NCBI GenBank assembly: GCA_038228295.1
Contig: JBBRPH010000022.1
Coordinates: 10,375 to 74,374 of the forward strand
Length of the DNA stretch: 64,000 bases
From: JAICKM01 sp038228295
Lineage (GTDB): Bacteria; Chloroflexota; Chloroflexia; QHBQ01; JAICKM01
Direction: 5' to 3'
The position numbers were made by a program, and so were the translations under genes. Positions within the stretch are counted from its first letter, which is position 1. Each line of letters starts with the position of its first letter. Below the pieces are notes generated by a model. The model did no database searches and was not told the origin of the DNA. It saw nothing but the letters and a program-made list of their open reading frames with translations. This document shows positions 1 through 8,122 of the stretch, piece by piece.

Positions 1-217
1 GACACCAGGCACCTATACCGTCTAGTGCAGCCTGCCCGGTCACGCCGATCGCGGACATAAAAACACCCTCACGGTCATGTAATCGGACTTCTACCCCATG
101 GAATGGGGTCTAAATAGCCGACCAATCAGAGGCACCTCCCGATTTTGGGAGGTGCCTCTACTCAATTAGTAAGCCGGACGACACACGAGCCACATAGCCG
201 TCGTGTCATCCTGGATA
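1..217. other. Window edge without a complete gene
   Basis: No complete gene is visible. One plus-strand frame reads TPGTYTV then a stop at 23-25, which could be the last residues of a secreted protein cut by the window edge, but eight codons are too few to prove it. The rest is non-coding and holds one strong hairpin, listed separately. Confidence 0.3.
128..159. terminator. Hairpin between convergent ends
   Basis: A perfect 13-bp stem (AGAGGCACCTCCC at 128-140 pairing with 147-159) closes a 6-nt GATTTT loop. It lies just beyond the 3' end of the minus-strand DinB-like gene and after the possible plus-strand gene end. No clear U-run follows on either strand, so a bidirectional terminator or mRNA-end stabiliser is inferred. 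Confidence 0.6.
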
Positions 218-763
218 TTACGCTTCGTGCGTTGCTTGGCGCACGACCTCACGCAGTTGGTCCAGGTGGCCGTCGAGATGGATCAGGCCCAGCGCGCAGA
301 CTTGCACCGCGTTCATTGGCCCCAGTTGGGGAATGCGGATGATCGTCAGATCGGGGTGCGGGGCATCGGGCCAAGTTTGCAGGAAGGCCAAGCAAATGCG
401 GCGGCCTTCGGCGACGCGCTCATGCAGTTGCGGAGTGGTCTGTACAGTCTCCCAAGGCACTTCATAGCGGGAACGGCCGTCGAACGGCACGCCACGCGCC
501 AGCGATGAGCCGACAGCGCAGCCCTCTTCCGCGCTGGCGTTGGCATGGACGATGAGGTGGCCCAATGTCCAGCCTGCTTCACCTTCCGCCGCTGCATCGT
601 GCGCCACCCGCGTCACTGCTGCATCAGGTACACCGGCCACGATCTCGGCCACTTGGCGATAGAGATCCGTGGCATAGGCCACTAAGCCGGCATGATCCAA
701 ATCGTGGATCAGATCGGCATACAAAGCTTGGCCGCCAAAGGCCGGCGCGAGGTTATATCGCAT
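218..763 (-). CDS. DinB-like domain protein
   Basis: The 181-residue protein has the pattern of the DinB/YfiT-like four-helix fold: an N-terminal helix pair, a WTLGHLIVH helix with His69, and a C-terminal helix with His162 and His166 in HLDGHLDQL. These three His are spaced like the divalent-metal triad of the superfamily. Members are often thiol-dependent transferases or damage-inducible proteins, but the substrate cannot be told here. The ATG at 763 is chosen because a long AGGAGGAGG-type ribosome site lies just upstream; a frame extending to 826 has no such site. It stands alone, with the next minus gene ending at 842. Confidence 0.7.
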   Translation of the reverse strand: MRYNLAPAFGGQALYADLIHDLDHAGLVAYATDLYRQVAEIVAGVPDAAVTRVAHDAAAEGEAGWTLGHLIVHANASAEEGCAVGSSLARGVPFDGRSRYEVPWETVQTTPQLHERVAEGRRICLAFLQTWPDAPHPDLTIIRIPQLGPMNAVQVCALGLIHLDGHLDQLREVVRQATHEA

Positions 764-841
764 GATCTCCTCCTCCTCTACAAATCCCTGTTCCACATGG
801 TCGGCGGCCCCGATACGACTCCGCACGTCTCTGGTAGGTGG

Positions 842-1297
842 CTAATGCACCGTAACGGTGTAAGCCTCCGGCCCCGGCACCGCCATACCGAGGCCGATGC
901 GCTGCGAGAAAGTAAACCGCAGTTCGGTGTGGCCGGCGGCCACCGCGCGGAAGGTCCAGGTAATGTGCGACGGCGCGCCGACGATGGGCGGTCCAGATGC
1001 GCGCGGAGTATCACGCGAATCAGCGTTGCCTAACAGTTCCACTACCCGCACATCGCCCGCATCTGCCAGATCCCAGCTATAGCCGATAGAGCCGCTATTA
1101 ATTTTCTGGATCGCAAACGTTTGCCCGGCGGCAACCGTAATCCGGCGCTGCTGCTCATCCACGACCAGGGGCGCAGCAGAATCGGCGGCCGGCGTGGAGT
1201 GCGCCGCCGGCTGCGATGGGTGCGGGGCCGCGCCGTGGTGCGTTGCTTCGGCGGGCGGGTGAGGTGGTGGATTAAGGTTCTGATCAGGAAGGGGCAT
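842..1297 (-). CDS. Chagasin-family (I42) protease inhibitor domain protein
   Basis: The C-terminal ~105 of 151 residues match the chagasin/I42 fold that blocks papain-type cysteine proteases with three loops. Visible are an NSGSIGYSW loop (about 67-75, the NPTTGYxW position), a central loop around 104-116 ending in HITWTF, and an RIGLGMAVP loop near 133 in place of the usual RPW. The first ~47 residues are Pro/His/Ala-rich and low complexity. Bacterial chagasins are usually exported, but no signal peptide or lipobox is seen. The ATG has a GGAG site about 11 nt upstream. The loops diverge from the classic inhibitor, so inhibition itself is inferred. Confidence 0.65.
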   Translation of the reverse strand: MPLPDQNLNPPPHPPAEATHHGAAPHPSQPAAHSTPAADSAAPLVVDEQQRRITVAAGQTFAIQKINSGSIGYSWDLADAGDVRVVELLGNADSRDTPRASGPPIVGAPSHITWTFRAVAAGHTELRFTFSQRIGLGMAVPGPEAYTVTVH

Positions 1298-1371
1298 AGA
1301 AATAATCTCCTGCGTCTTTGCGTTGTAGCTATCCAGCTTACGGTCGAGTCGTTTCCACGTTACAAGTCAAG

Positions 1372-3486
1372 TTACCAACGCGCCAATTCGGTGAGCGCGG
1401 CCTGAATTTTAGCGGTCGTGGGCATTACAGCATCAAATAGGTTTTTGTGGGCCGGCGAGGGCACATCGGCGGTGGCAACGCGGTAGATCGGACCGTCGAG
1501 ATCGCTGAAAGCATGTTGGGCGATTTGCGCGGCCAGTTCAGCCCCGAAGCCGCAGGTAAGCGTGTCTTCGTGGACGATCAGTACCTTGCCGATACGCCGC
1601 ACGGCGGCAAACACCGCCTCGGCATCCCACGGCACGATGGTCCGCAGGTCTAACACCTCTGTTTCGACCCCTTGGGCAGCCAGCGCCGTCGCCGCTTCCA
1701 GGCTGCGGTAGACCGACTCGCCCCAGGTGATGATCAGCGCATGGTGACCGGGGCGCACCGTGCGCGCCTGGCCGAACGGCAACGCATAGTCGGGGCCGGG
1801 ATAGGGCGCATTCGCATCGCGCAGGCGATAGAGCAGGCGGTGTTCCAGGAACATCACCGGGTTGTCGCCGCGTACCGCCGTCCGCAACAGGCCGACGGCA
1901 TCGGGCACGTTGGACGGGTAGGCGATCTGCCAGCCCGGTAGGTGGGCAAATATCGCTTCACCCGTGACCGCGTGCCAGGGGTCGCCCCCCATCAGTTGGT
2001 AGCCGACCGGGATGCGGACAACGACCGGTGCGCTGAAACGGCCGTGCGTGCGCCAGCGCAGGCTGCCGAGATCGGTGATCTGCTCATGCGCGGGGTCGGC
2101 GTATTTGCGAAACTGGATCTCCGGCACGGGATGCAGGCCACAGGCGGCCATCCCGACGGCCCGCCCGATGATGCCCTCTTCGTTGAGGCTGGTGTCAAAC
2201 ACGCGCGCCTCGCCAAAGCGCGTCTGCAAGCCCTCACTGACACGATGCACCCCGGCGAACGCGCCCACATCTTCACCGAACACCAGCACCGCCGGGTCGT
2301 GCGCCAGTTCGTCTTCCAGTGTCTGGCGAATAGCCTGCTGCATGGTCAGGCGTTGGCCTACCGTATTCGGCTCCGTAGCCGGCCTCGGCTTGGCGGGCGC
2401 GAACAGGTGGGTGGTCGCGTCGTCGGGGGCCGGGTCGTGGCCCTCATTCCAGGCCGCATCGGCCTGTGTCTGCACAAAAGTCCGCGCCGCGTCGCTTAGC
2501 TCGGCCACCCGCACCGCACTCACCCCATGCTGCTCACCCAGATACGCAATCAGCCGGGCTAGCGGGTCACGCGCTAGATCCGACTCTTTCTCTTCGGCCG
2601 ACTTATAAGCCGCCGGGTCTTGCCAGTTGTGCCCGGTTAGACGCGGCACCTTGACGTGGACCAATTGTGCCCCGCCGTTGCGCGCCCGACTGATCGCCGC
2701 ACGCAAGGTCGAATAGAGCGCCGGGATGTCACCGCCTTCAATCGATTCAATATCTAGATCGCGGAAGCTGCGGAGGTTGTCCACAACGGAGGGCGCGCCC
2801 GATTGATAACGCCAGGGCACAGAAAGCGCGTACTGGTTATCTTCGATCAAAAACACATAGGGCAAGCGGCGCGGCGCGGCAATGTTGAGCGCGGCCCAGA
2901 AGCCGTTGGTTGAGGTTGCACCGTCGCCGGCGTGGGCCACGGCGACGGCGCCGGCGTACTCGGCCTGATTCATGACCGCAGCGCGATATTGCACGGCTTG
3001 CGCCCAGCCGACGGCAGGGGTGAATTGGGCGCCCACATCTCCCGACGCGGGCAGCACAGTCACGCCGCCGGGCTGCCGATGGTTGAACACCACGCCGATA
3101 TCACGCCCCCCCGACACCCCTTCGGTTTTGTGCATCACACTAGCGAACGCCTCGAACGGGGACAGGCCCACACCAAGCAGCAGCGGGCGGGAACGGTAGT
3201 AAACGGTCGCCCCGTCGTGTGGGTGACTGAGCAAGGCGGCGGCAATCAACTGCGAGACTTCGTGCCCTTTAGCCGAAAACTGAAACTTGAGTTTGCCCTC
3301 CTGCGGGCGGTCGGGGTTGGGCCGGTATTCTTTAGTCACTTCCAGATCGTCCATCGCCCGCGAGATCAGGGCGCGCTCCAATAGGGCGAGCCACCAAGCG
3401 GTGGACGGCGCATCCGCACTATCAGGCGGCGCGAGAGGATGCCATTGAGGAGGTGCTTGCACAACATTGGGCATTAGATATTTCAC
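1372..3486 (-). CDS. Fused alpha-beta E1 component of a 2-oxoacid dehydrogenase
   Basis: At 704 residues this is a head-to-tail fusion of E1 alpha (about 1-345) and E1 beta (about 375-704), the thiamine-diphosphate decarboxylase of branched-chain or pyruvate-type dehydrogenase complexes. The alpha half carries the TPP motif starting GDGATSTNGFW and ending EDNQYA; the beta half carries FGEDVGAF, NEEGIIGRAVG and a C-terminal transketolase-like domain. It would act in the cytosol with E2 and E3, neither of which is in this window. The start is GTG at 3486 or ATG at 3474; neither has a strong ribosome site. The substrate (branched-chain oxoacids or pyruvate) cannot be fixed from sequence alone. 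Confidence 0.85.
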   Translation of the reverse strand: MKYLMPNVVQAPPQWHPLAPPDSADAPSTAWWLALLERALISRAMDDLEVTKEYRPNPDRPQEGKLKFQFSAKGHEVSQLIAAALLSHPHDGATVYYRSRPLLLGVGLSPFEAFASVMHKTEGVSGGRDIGVVFNHRQPGGVTVLPASGDVGAQFTPAVGWAQAVQYRAAVMNQAEYAGAVAVAHAGDGATSTNGFWAALNIAAPRRLPYVFLIEDNQYALSVPWRYQSGAPSVVDNLRSFRDLDIESIEGGDIPALYSTLRAAISRARNGGAQLVHVKVPRLTGHNWQDPAAYKSAEEKESDLARDPLARLIAYLGEQHGVSAVRVAELSDAARTFVQTQADAAWNEGHDPAPDDATTHLFAPAKPRPATEPNTVGQRLTMQQAIRQTLEDELAHDPAVLVFGEDVGAFAGVHRVSEGLQTRFGEARVFDTSLNEEGIIGRAVGMAACGLHPVPEIQFRKYADPAHEQITDLGSLRWRTHGRFSAPVVVRIPVGYQLMGGDPWHAVTGEAIFAHLPGWQIAYPSNVPDAVGLLRTAVRGDNPVMFLEHRLLYRLRDANAPYPGPDYALPFGQARTVRPGHHALIITWGESVYRSLEAATALAAQGVETEVLDLRTIVPWDAEAVFAAVRRIGKVLIVHEDTLTCGFGAELAAQIAQHAFSDLDGPIYRVATADVPSPAHKNLFDAVMPTTAKIQAALTELARW

Positions 3487-3538
3487 ACTTTCTTACTATT
3501 AAGAATAGCTCACTAAAGTTCAGCATTGAACCGCCTCT

Positions 3539-3544
3539 ATCATA
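3539..3544 (-). promoter_or_regulatory. Extended -10 candidate for the E1 gene
   Basis: On the minus strand TGG precedes TATGAT, an extended -10 pattern, about 52 nt before the E1 start. No convincing -35 hexamer is visible, so this is tentative. Confidence 0.3.
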
Positions 3545-3607
3545 CCAGAAAGGGCGTAGCTTAGGTAGGCCAAAAGGCCCATGCAGGCCGAGCAGAGCCA
3601 AAGTCGA

Positions 3608-3934
3608 GAGGTGCCCTGCGTCCGCCCCCGGCGACCTCGTGACGCGCGGCCAAGTGGCGCAATTCATCGCCACCGCGCGGCTATGCTGAACCCTATAGCT
3701 GCGCCACGTTCCGCGAGGTGCCGCTCGGCGCCACCTTTGGCGGCCGGGTCGAGCAATTGCGGGCGCGGGATCATCGGCGGCTACACTAATGCAGCGCACT
3801 GCCCTGCCGGCGCACCCTGCTTCCGCCCCGGCGAGCCGGCCACGCACGGCCGGCTCACCCAATTTATGGCGAACGTCTTTCGCTCCGCCGCGCTGGGCAA
3901 CCCGCGCGCCGGCGATCTATCGCGCAAGCCGTAG
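3608..3934 (+). pseudogene. Decayed SLH-domain gene remnant
   Basis: Conceptual translation across three frames gives a continuous S-layer-homology pattern. VPCVRP is read in the frame of 3611, PGDLVTRGQVAQFIATAR in the next frame, then GYAEPYSCATFREVPLGATF and VEQLRARG in the third, and finally GIIGGYT, CFRPGEPATHGRLTQFMANVF-like sequence back in the first. Shifts fall in a C5 run at 3625-3629, near 3676-3681 and near 3757-3765. SLH domains attach proteins to the cell envelope. Nothing upstream supplies a start or signal peptide, so this is a 3' remnant rather than a working gene. The intact SLH protein at 8620 shows the organism uses this domain. Confidence 0.7.
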
Positions 3935-3944
3935 TATAGGAGAA

Positions 3945-3992
3945 CGCAGCGCCGCCTGTTGCCCGCATCGGGAGGCAACAGGCGGCGCTGCG
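3945..3992. terminator. Long perfect hairpin after the SLH remnant
   Basis: A 19-bp perfect stem (3945-3963 with 3974-3992) and a 10-nt loop sit 10 nt after the stop of the SLH remnant. There is no U-tract. It probably was, or still is, the transcript end of that gene. Confidence 0.65.
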
Positions 3993-4132
3993 GCTAACGG
4001 GTACCGCCGGCGTTGCCTAATGCACGCCTCTGTCATCCTTGTCATCACGGCGGAAAGGGTTTTGCCCAAAGGGGTTGTTGCGACCGTGCGATTGAGATCG
4101 ATGCAACTTACTCACGTCGCCACTAACGCGAA

Positions 4133-4162
4133 GGGGCGGTGTGGCTTAGGCCACACCGCCCC
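4133..4162 (-). terminator. Hairpin downstream of glgP
   Basis: A 13-bp GC-rich stem (GGGGCGGTGTGGC at 4133-4145 with 4150-4162) closes a TTAG tetraloop 20 nt past the phosphorylase stop codon. It lacks a U-run. The non-coding stretch 3993-4132 shows nothing else recognisable. Confidence 0.65.
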
Positions 4163-4181
4163 GTGGATGGCTATAGACGGC

Positions 4182-6344
4182 TTAACTTGCCGTCCCCACC
4201 GAGTTCATCGCTCCGGTCGCCTCGCGCATGGCCGGGATATAGAGTTCGCGCGTGTAGTCTTTGATCATGCGGCGCGTGCTGAATTGGGGGGCTAGGCTGA
4301 TGATCGACTCTTTCATCATCGCCACCCAGCCCTGCGGAATGCCTGCCGCGTCGCGGTCATAGAACAGCGGAATAACCCCTTGCTCTAGCTGTTCGTAGAG
4401 CGATTGGGCATCGCGCACGTCCTGCTCGTTGGGATCGCTATAGTCCTGCGTGGTGCCGACAGCCCAACCGTTGTGACCGTTGAAGCCCTCGGCCCACCAA
4501 CCGTCCAACACGCTCAGGTTGGGCAAGCCGTTGAGCGCGGCCTTTTCGCCGCTGGTGCCGCTGGCCTCGTAGGGGCGACGCGGCGTATTCAGCCAAACAT
4601 CGGCCCCATGCACCAAGTAGCGGGCGACGTGCATATCATATTCTTCTAGGAACAGGATTTTGCCGTTGAAGCCCGGCTCTTTCGACAGCCAGTAGACCTG
4701 CTGGATAAACTGCTTGCCGGGCACGTCGGCCGGGTGCGCTTTGCCGGCGAAAATGATCTGCATCGGGCGCGCCGGGTTGTTCAGCAGCGCCTTCAGCCGC
4801 TCGCGATCGGTGAAGATCATGGTCGCCCGCTTGTAGGTGGCGAAGCGGCGGGCAAAGCCGAAGGTCAGCGCGTCGGGGTCCAGGATCGGCCAAACGGTGG
4901 GCTGTTCGTTCACGCGCAACAGGCGCGCTTCGGCCCGTTTGCGCGCGAAAGCAACCAGCGTATGGCGCAAGTTGGTATGAATGCCCCACAACTGATCGGG
5001 CGACGCATCGCGCAGCGGAGCCCAGGTCGCCGGATCGTCTAGCCGCGTATACCAGTCCGGCCCCAGCACCTGATTATAGAACGCGCCCATTTCCGCCGCC
5101 AGCCAGGTGCCGGTATGCACGCCGTTGGTAATCGCGCCAATCGGCACGTCGTCACTGCGGCGATCCGGCCACAGCCAGTGCCACATCTCGCGTGACACCT
5201 TGCCGTGCAACTGGCTCACCCCGTTGCGGCGCTGCGAGCCGGCCAGCGCTAGCACGGTCATGCTGAACGTCGGCCCCCAGGTGTTGTCCTGCTTGGCAAA
5301 ATCGAGAAACGCCTGCCGCGAAAGGCCGAGTTGCGGCCAGTAGTCGGCGAAATACTTGTCCATCAGTTCGGGCGGAAACGCATCATGGCCGGCCGGCACC
5401 GGCGTGTGCGTGGTGAACACCCCGCCCGCCGCCACTTGGCGCTGCGCTGCGGCGAACGGCACGCCCGCCGCGATCTGCTCGCGCAGCAGTTCCAGCACCA
5501 AGAAGGCCGAGTGGCCCTCGTTCATGTGCCAGACCGCCGGCTTAATACCCATCGCCCGCAGCACGCGCACACCGCCGATGCCTAACACAATCTCTTGCGC
5601 GATGCGCGTCTCCTGGTCACCGCCGTAAAGCCGGCCCGACAACTGGCGGTCGGCGGGCGCGTTAGGGTGGATGTCGGTGTCCATTAGGAACAGCGGAATG
5701 CGCCCGATCTGGAGCCGATAGGCTTTGGCGTAGATTTTCCGCCCCGGCAGGTCCACTGCGACCACCACCTCCTGCCCTTCGGGGGTCAGGGCGGGCATCG
5801 CGGGGATGTCGGCAAAGTTCAGTTTCTCATAATAGGCTTCTTGCCAACCGTTCGCATCCAGTTGTTGGCGGAAATAGCCCTGGGGATAGATGAAGCCGAC
5901 GGCCACAAACGGCAAGCCGATGTCACTGGCCTCCTTGGTATGGTCGCCTGATAGTACGCCCAGGCCACCCGAATAGATCGGCAACGACTCGTGCAGGCCG
6001 AACTCCGCCGAGAAATAGGCGATAGTCCGCTGATCGCCTACGTAGTCGGTGCTGAACCAGGTCTGGGCCGGGTGCAGATAAGCATCCAGGTCGGCCAACA
6101 CGGCATCAAAGCGCACGGTGTAGGCGGGGTCAAGGGCCAGTTCTTCCAGCCGACGCTGCCGAATCTCGCGCAGAAACTTGACCGGATTGTGGTAAACCGC
6201 CTCCCACAACGCCGGGTCAATATCGCTGAACAGGCTCTGTGCTTCAGGGTGCCAGGTCCACCACAGGTTGTAGGCGAGTTCGACCAGGCGCGTCAGACGA
6301 GCCGGGATAGGGGTAAATTGCGCGTAGAAATCAGGCGCATTCAA
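4182..6344 (-). CDS. glgP: Alpha-glucan (glycogen) phosphorylase
   Basis: This GT35 enzyme releases glucose-1-phosphate from glycogen or maltodextrin. It belongs to the short bacterial/archaeal type that begins with a DUF3417-like region (FTPIPARLTRLVELAYNLWW), followed by the YFSAEFGLHESLPIYSGGLG active-site segment. The pyridoxal-phosphate lysine lies in SGTSGEKAALNGLPN, about residue 601. Length (~720) fits the family. The reading frame opens at a TTG at 6362, but that triplet is part of the GAGGAGG ribosome site, so the TTG at 6344 is preferred. A promoter candidate lies far upstream, giving a ~135-nt leader. No other glycogen gene is in the window. Confidence 0.9.
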   Translation of the reverse strand: MNAPDFYAQFTPIPARLTRLVELAYNLWWTWHPEAQSLFSDIDPALWEAVYHNPVKFLREIRQRRLEELALDPAYTVRFDAVLADLDAYLHPAQTWFSTDYVGDQRTIAYFSAEFGLHESLPIYSGGLGVLSGDHTKEASDIGLPFVAVGFIYPQGYFRQQLDANGWQEAYYEKLNFADIPAMPALTPEGQEVVVAVDLPGRKIYAKAYRLQIGRIPLFLMDTDIHPNAPADRQLSGRLYGGDQETRIAQEIVLGIGGVRVLRAMGIKPAVWHMNEGHSAFLVLELLREQIAAGVPFAAAQRQVAAGGVFTTHTPVPAGHDAFPPELMDKYFADYWPQLGLSRQAFLDFAKQDNTWGPTFSMTVLALAGSQRRNGVSQLHGKVSREMWHWLWPDRRSDDVPIGAITNGVHTGTWLAAEMGAFYNQVLGPDWYTRLDDPATWAPLRDASPDQLWGIHTNLRHTLVAFARKRAEARLLRVNEQPTVWPILDPDALTFGFARRFATYKRATMIFTDRERLKALLNNPARPMQIIFAGKAHPADVPGKQFIQQVYWLSKEPGFNGKILFLEEYDMHVARYLVHGADVWLNTPRRPYEASGTSGEKAALNGLPNLSVLDGWWAEGFNGHNGWAVGTTQDYSDPNEQDVRDAQSLYEQLEQGVIPLFYDRDAAGIPQGWVAMMKESIISLAPQFSTRRMIKDYTRELYIPAMREATGAMNSVGTAS

Positions 6345-6463
6345 CAGGCTAATCCTCCTCAATTAGGACAAAAACGACGCACCGGGACGTTCCCTGGCGC
6401 GTCAGTGAGCCGATGGGTTTAGGCAGCAAAGAACCGCCGAACATGGGTGTAGCAACTCCTATG

Positions 6464-6513
6464 CCGGGTGGGGGCTACAGGTTATTGTACCCTATCCCAC
6501 CCGGCGCTGTCCA
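6464..6513 (-). promoter_or_regulatory. glgP promoter with flanking inverted repeat
   Basis: Minus-strand TGGACA (6508-6513) and TACAAT (6484-6489) are 18 nt apart, a good sigma70-type pair. A perfect 9-bp inverted repeat (CCGGGTGGG 6464-6472 and CCCACCCGG 6496-6504) brackets the -10 box and could be an operator or an early transcript hairpin. The rest of 6345-6725 apart from the hairpin at 6625 shows no gene. Confidence 0.5.
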
Positions 6514-6624
6514 ACCGCCGGGTGAGACATGATAACGATGCGACCGCACAGCCGCCGGCGCCGGTAGGCGTGGCACATAGGTTGCTTTAGTCATAGCCAA
6601 GCGGGTAGCACCCGCCGCAACAAG

Positions 6625-6691
6625 AGAACGCGGTCATGTAGCTCTGTAGCACACGTTGCAGCCTAGTCCTCCCCCACCGCGTTCTTTTTTT
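6625..6691 (+). terminator. Leader hairpin with U-tract before the aldo/keto reductase
   Basis: AGAACGCGGT (6625-6634) pairs perfectly with ACCGCGTTCT (6676-6685), followed directly by seven T residues. It resembles a factor-independent terminator with a ~41-nt loop that can itself fold. It ends 34 nt before the ATG at 6726. A second small hairpin, GCGGGT/ACCCGC, precedes it at about 6601. It could be an attenuator or the end of a small RNA. Confidence 0.5.
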
Positions 6692-6725
6692 GTGCCACCA
6701 ACCCCAGGCTAAGGAGCAATAGGCA

Positions 6726-7586
6726 ATGGCAATCCTCACGCAACCCTTTGGCCGCAGCGGCCACCACAGTACCCGCACCATCTTCGGCGCAGCCGCGCTG
6801 GGCCAAGTCACCCAGGCCGAAGCCGATCAGACGCTCGACGTGTTACTTCAGTATGGGATCAATCATATTGATGTGGCCGCGAGTTACGGCGATGCCGAAC
6901 TCCGCATCGCTCCCTGGCTGGCCCAACATCCCGACCATTTTTACTTAGCGACCAAGACCGATCAGCGCCAAGCGGCGGGAGCGCGCGATGAACTGCACCG
7001 CTCATTGGAGCGCATGGGGGTGGATCATGTGGATCTGTGGCAACTACATAATCTGGCTGATCCGATTGAATGGGATACAGCGCTCAGTCCCGGCGGCGTG
7101 ATTGAGGCCGCAGTGGAAGCCAAGAGGCAAGGATTGATCCGTGCCGTCGGCGTGACCGGCCACGGCCTGCAAATCGCCGCCACCCATCGCCGCAGCCTGG
7201 AACGCTTCGATTTCGACTCGGTCTTGCTGCCTTACAACTACCTGACCATGCAGAACCCCTACTATGCTGAAAACTTTAACGCCCTCGTCGCGGAATGTCA
7301 GGCGCGCAACGTGGCCGTGCAGACGATTAAAGCTATCGCTCGCGCGCCGTGGATGGACCACCAACATACGCACGCCACCTGGTACGCGCCGCTGGAAGAC
7401 CAAGCGGCGATTGACAGCTCAGTGCATTGGGTTCTCAGCCGCCCCGGCATCTTCCTGAACACCGTCGGCGACATCCACCTGTTGCCGCGCGTGCTGGAGG
7501 CCGCTAGTCGCTTCGCGGACGGTCCCGCAGCCGACATACTGCCGGCGCTGGTGGAGACGCAGCAAATGGAGCCGCTGTTCGTCTAA
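6726..7586 (+). CDS. Aldo/keto reductase
   Basis: The 286-residue TIM-barrel oxidoreductase should reduce aldehydes or ketones with NAD(P)H in the cytosol. The catalytic tetrad is visible: Asp49 and Tyr54 in HIDVAASYGDAE, Lys77 in ATKTD and His108 in WQLHN. The strong AAGGAG site at 6711-6716 fixes the ATG. The C-terminal third has the usual cofactor end (SRPGIFLNTVGD). It is monocistronic, preceded by a terminator-like leader and ended by a hairpin shared with the convergent VOC gene. The substrate is unknown. Confidence 0.85.
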   Translation: MAILTQPFGRSGHHSTRTIFGAAALGQVTQAEADQTLDVLLQYGINHIDVAASYGDAELRIAPWLAQHPDHFYLATKTDQRQAAGARDELHRSLERMGVDHVDLWQLHNLADPIEWDTALSPGGVIEAAVEAKRQGLIRAVGVTGHGLQIAATHRRSLERFDFDSVLLPYNYLTMQNPYYAENFNALVAECQARNVAVQTIKAIARAPWMDHQHTHATWYAPLEDQAAIDSSVHWVLSRPGIFLNTVGDIHLLPRVLEAASRFADGPAADILPALVETQQMEPLFV

Positions 7587-7613
7587 ACCAGCAGCAGTTA
7601 CGCAAAACACAAA

Positions 7614-7646
7614 GCGGGCGCACGGTCAAAACAACCGTACGCCCGC
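7614..7646. terminator. Shared hairpin between convergent genes
   Basis: GCGGGCG-C-ACGGT pairs with ACCGT-A-CGCCCGC with one internal mismatch around a 7-nt loop. It sits between the plus-strand reductase and the minus-strand VOC genes, so a bidirectional role is likely. Confidence 0.6.
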
Positions 7647-7685
7647 CCTGTTATAGCCCACCATAAAGTAGATTAGCCGGCGCTG

Positions 7686-8063
7686 CTACCCGCCGGTGTG
7701 CTGGTTCCTTTTCATAGGGGTAAACAGTGCCATGCGGTAGCCATTGGGATCGGCGAAGGTGCCGAACCAACCGCTGCCGGGGATTTCCATCTTGCTTTGC
7801 ACCACCTGACCGCCCAGTTCCACCGCCCGCACCAGAGTCGCCTCAATGTCGTCAGTGCCGATGTAGACCAGCACGCCACCCGGCTGACTGTGGCTATCGG
7901 GCGTGACAAAGCCGCCGCCCACTTCCGGGGTCATTTGGAACATATAGTAATCAAACTGCGCGTCGTGGGTGATCTGCCAGCCAAAGAGGTCGCTGTAGAA
8001 CTTACTCGTCGCCGCAGGATCAGCGGCAGGGATTTCCATGTGAACAACGGAGTGAACAGCCAT
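7686..8063 (-). CDS. VOC-family (glyoxalase/bleomycin-resistance fold) protein
   Basis: The 125-residue protein has two beta-alpha-beta-beta-beta halves typical of the vicinal-oxygen-chelate fold: HMEIPAADPAATSKFYSDLFGW at the front and FADPNGYRMALF at the end. VOC proteins chelate a metal or bind small ligands; the substrate here is unknown. A GGAGG site sits 7 nt before the ATG. It is the downstream member of a tandem pair with the gene at 8123, 59 nt away, and both share the ADPAA-KFYSDLFGW signature, so the pair arose by duplication. Confidence 0.75.
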   Translation of the reverse strand: MAVHSVVHMEIPAADPAATSKFYSDLFGWQITHDAQFDYYMFQMTPEVGGGFVTPDSHSQPGGVLVYIGTDDIEATLVRAVELGGQVVQSKMEIPGSGWFGTFADPNGYRMALFTPMKRNQHTGG

Positions 8064-8122
8064 TGGAAACCTCCGAGGATATAGAGATACGTAGCAGTGC
8101 TGCGGTTATGTGACAGGCGGGG

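Noticed and set aside
2012..2608. Long plus-strand frame opposite the E1 gene
   Set aside because: It is antisense to a clearly conserved protein, rich in Arg/Ser/Pro as expected from a shadow frame in GC-rich DNA, and has no ribosome site.
6580..6691. SRP RNA or another housekeeping ncRNA
   Set aside because: The conserved SRP Alu/helix-8 motifs are not found on either strand; only the terminator-like hairpin is clear.
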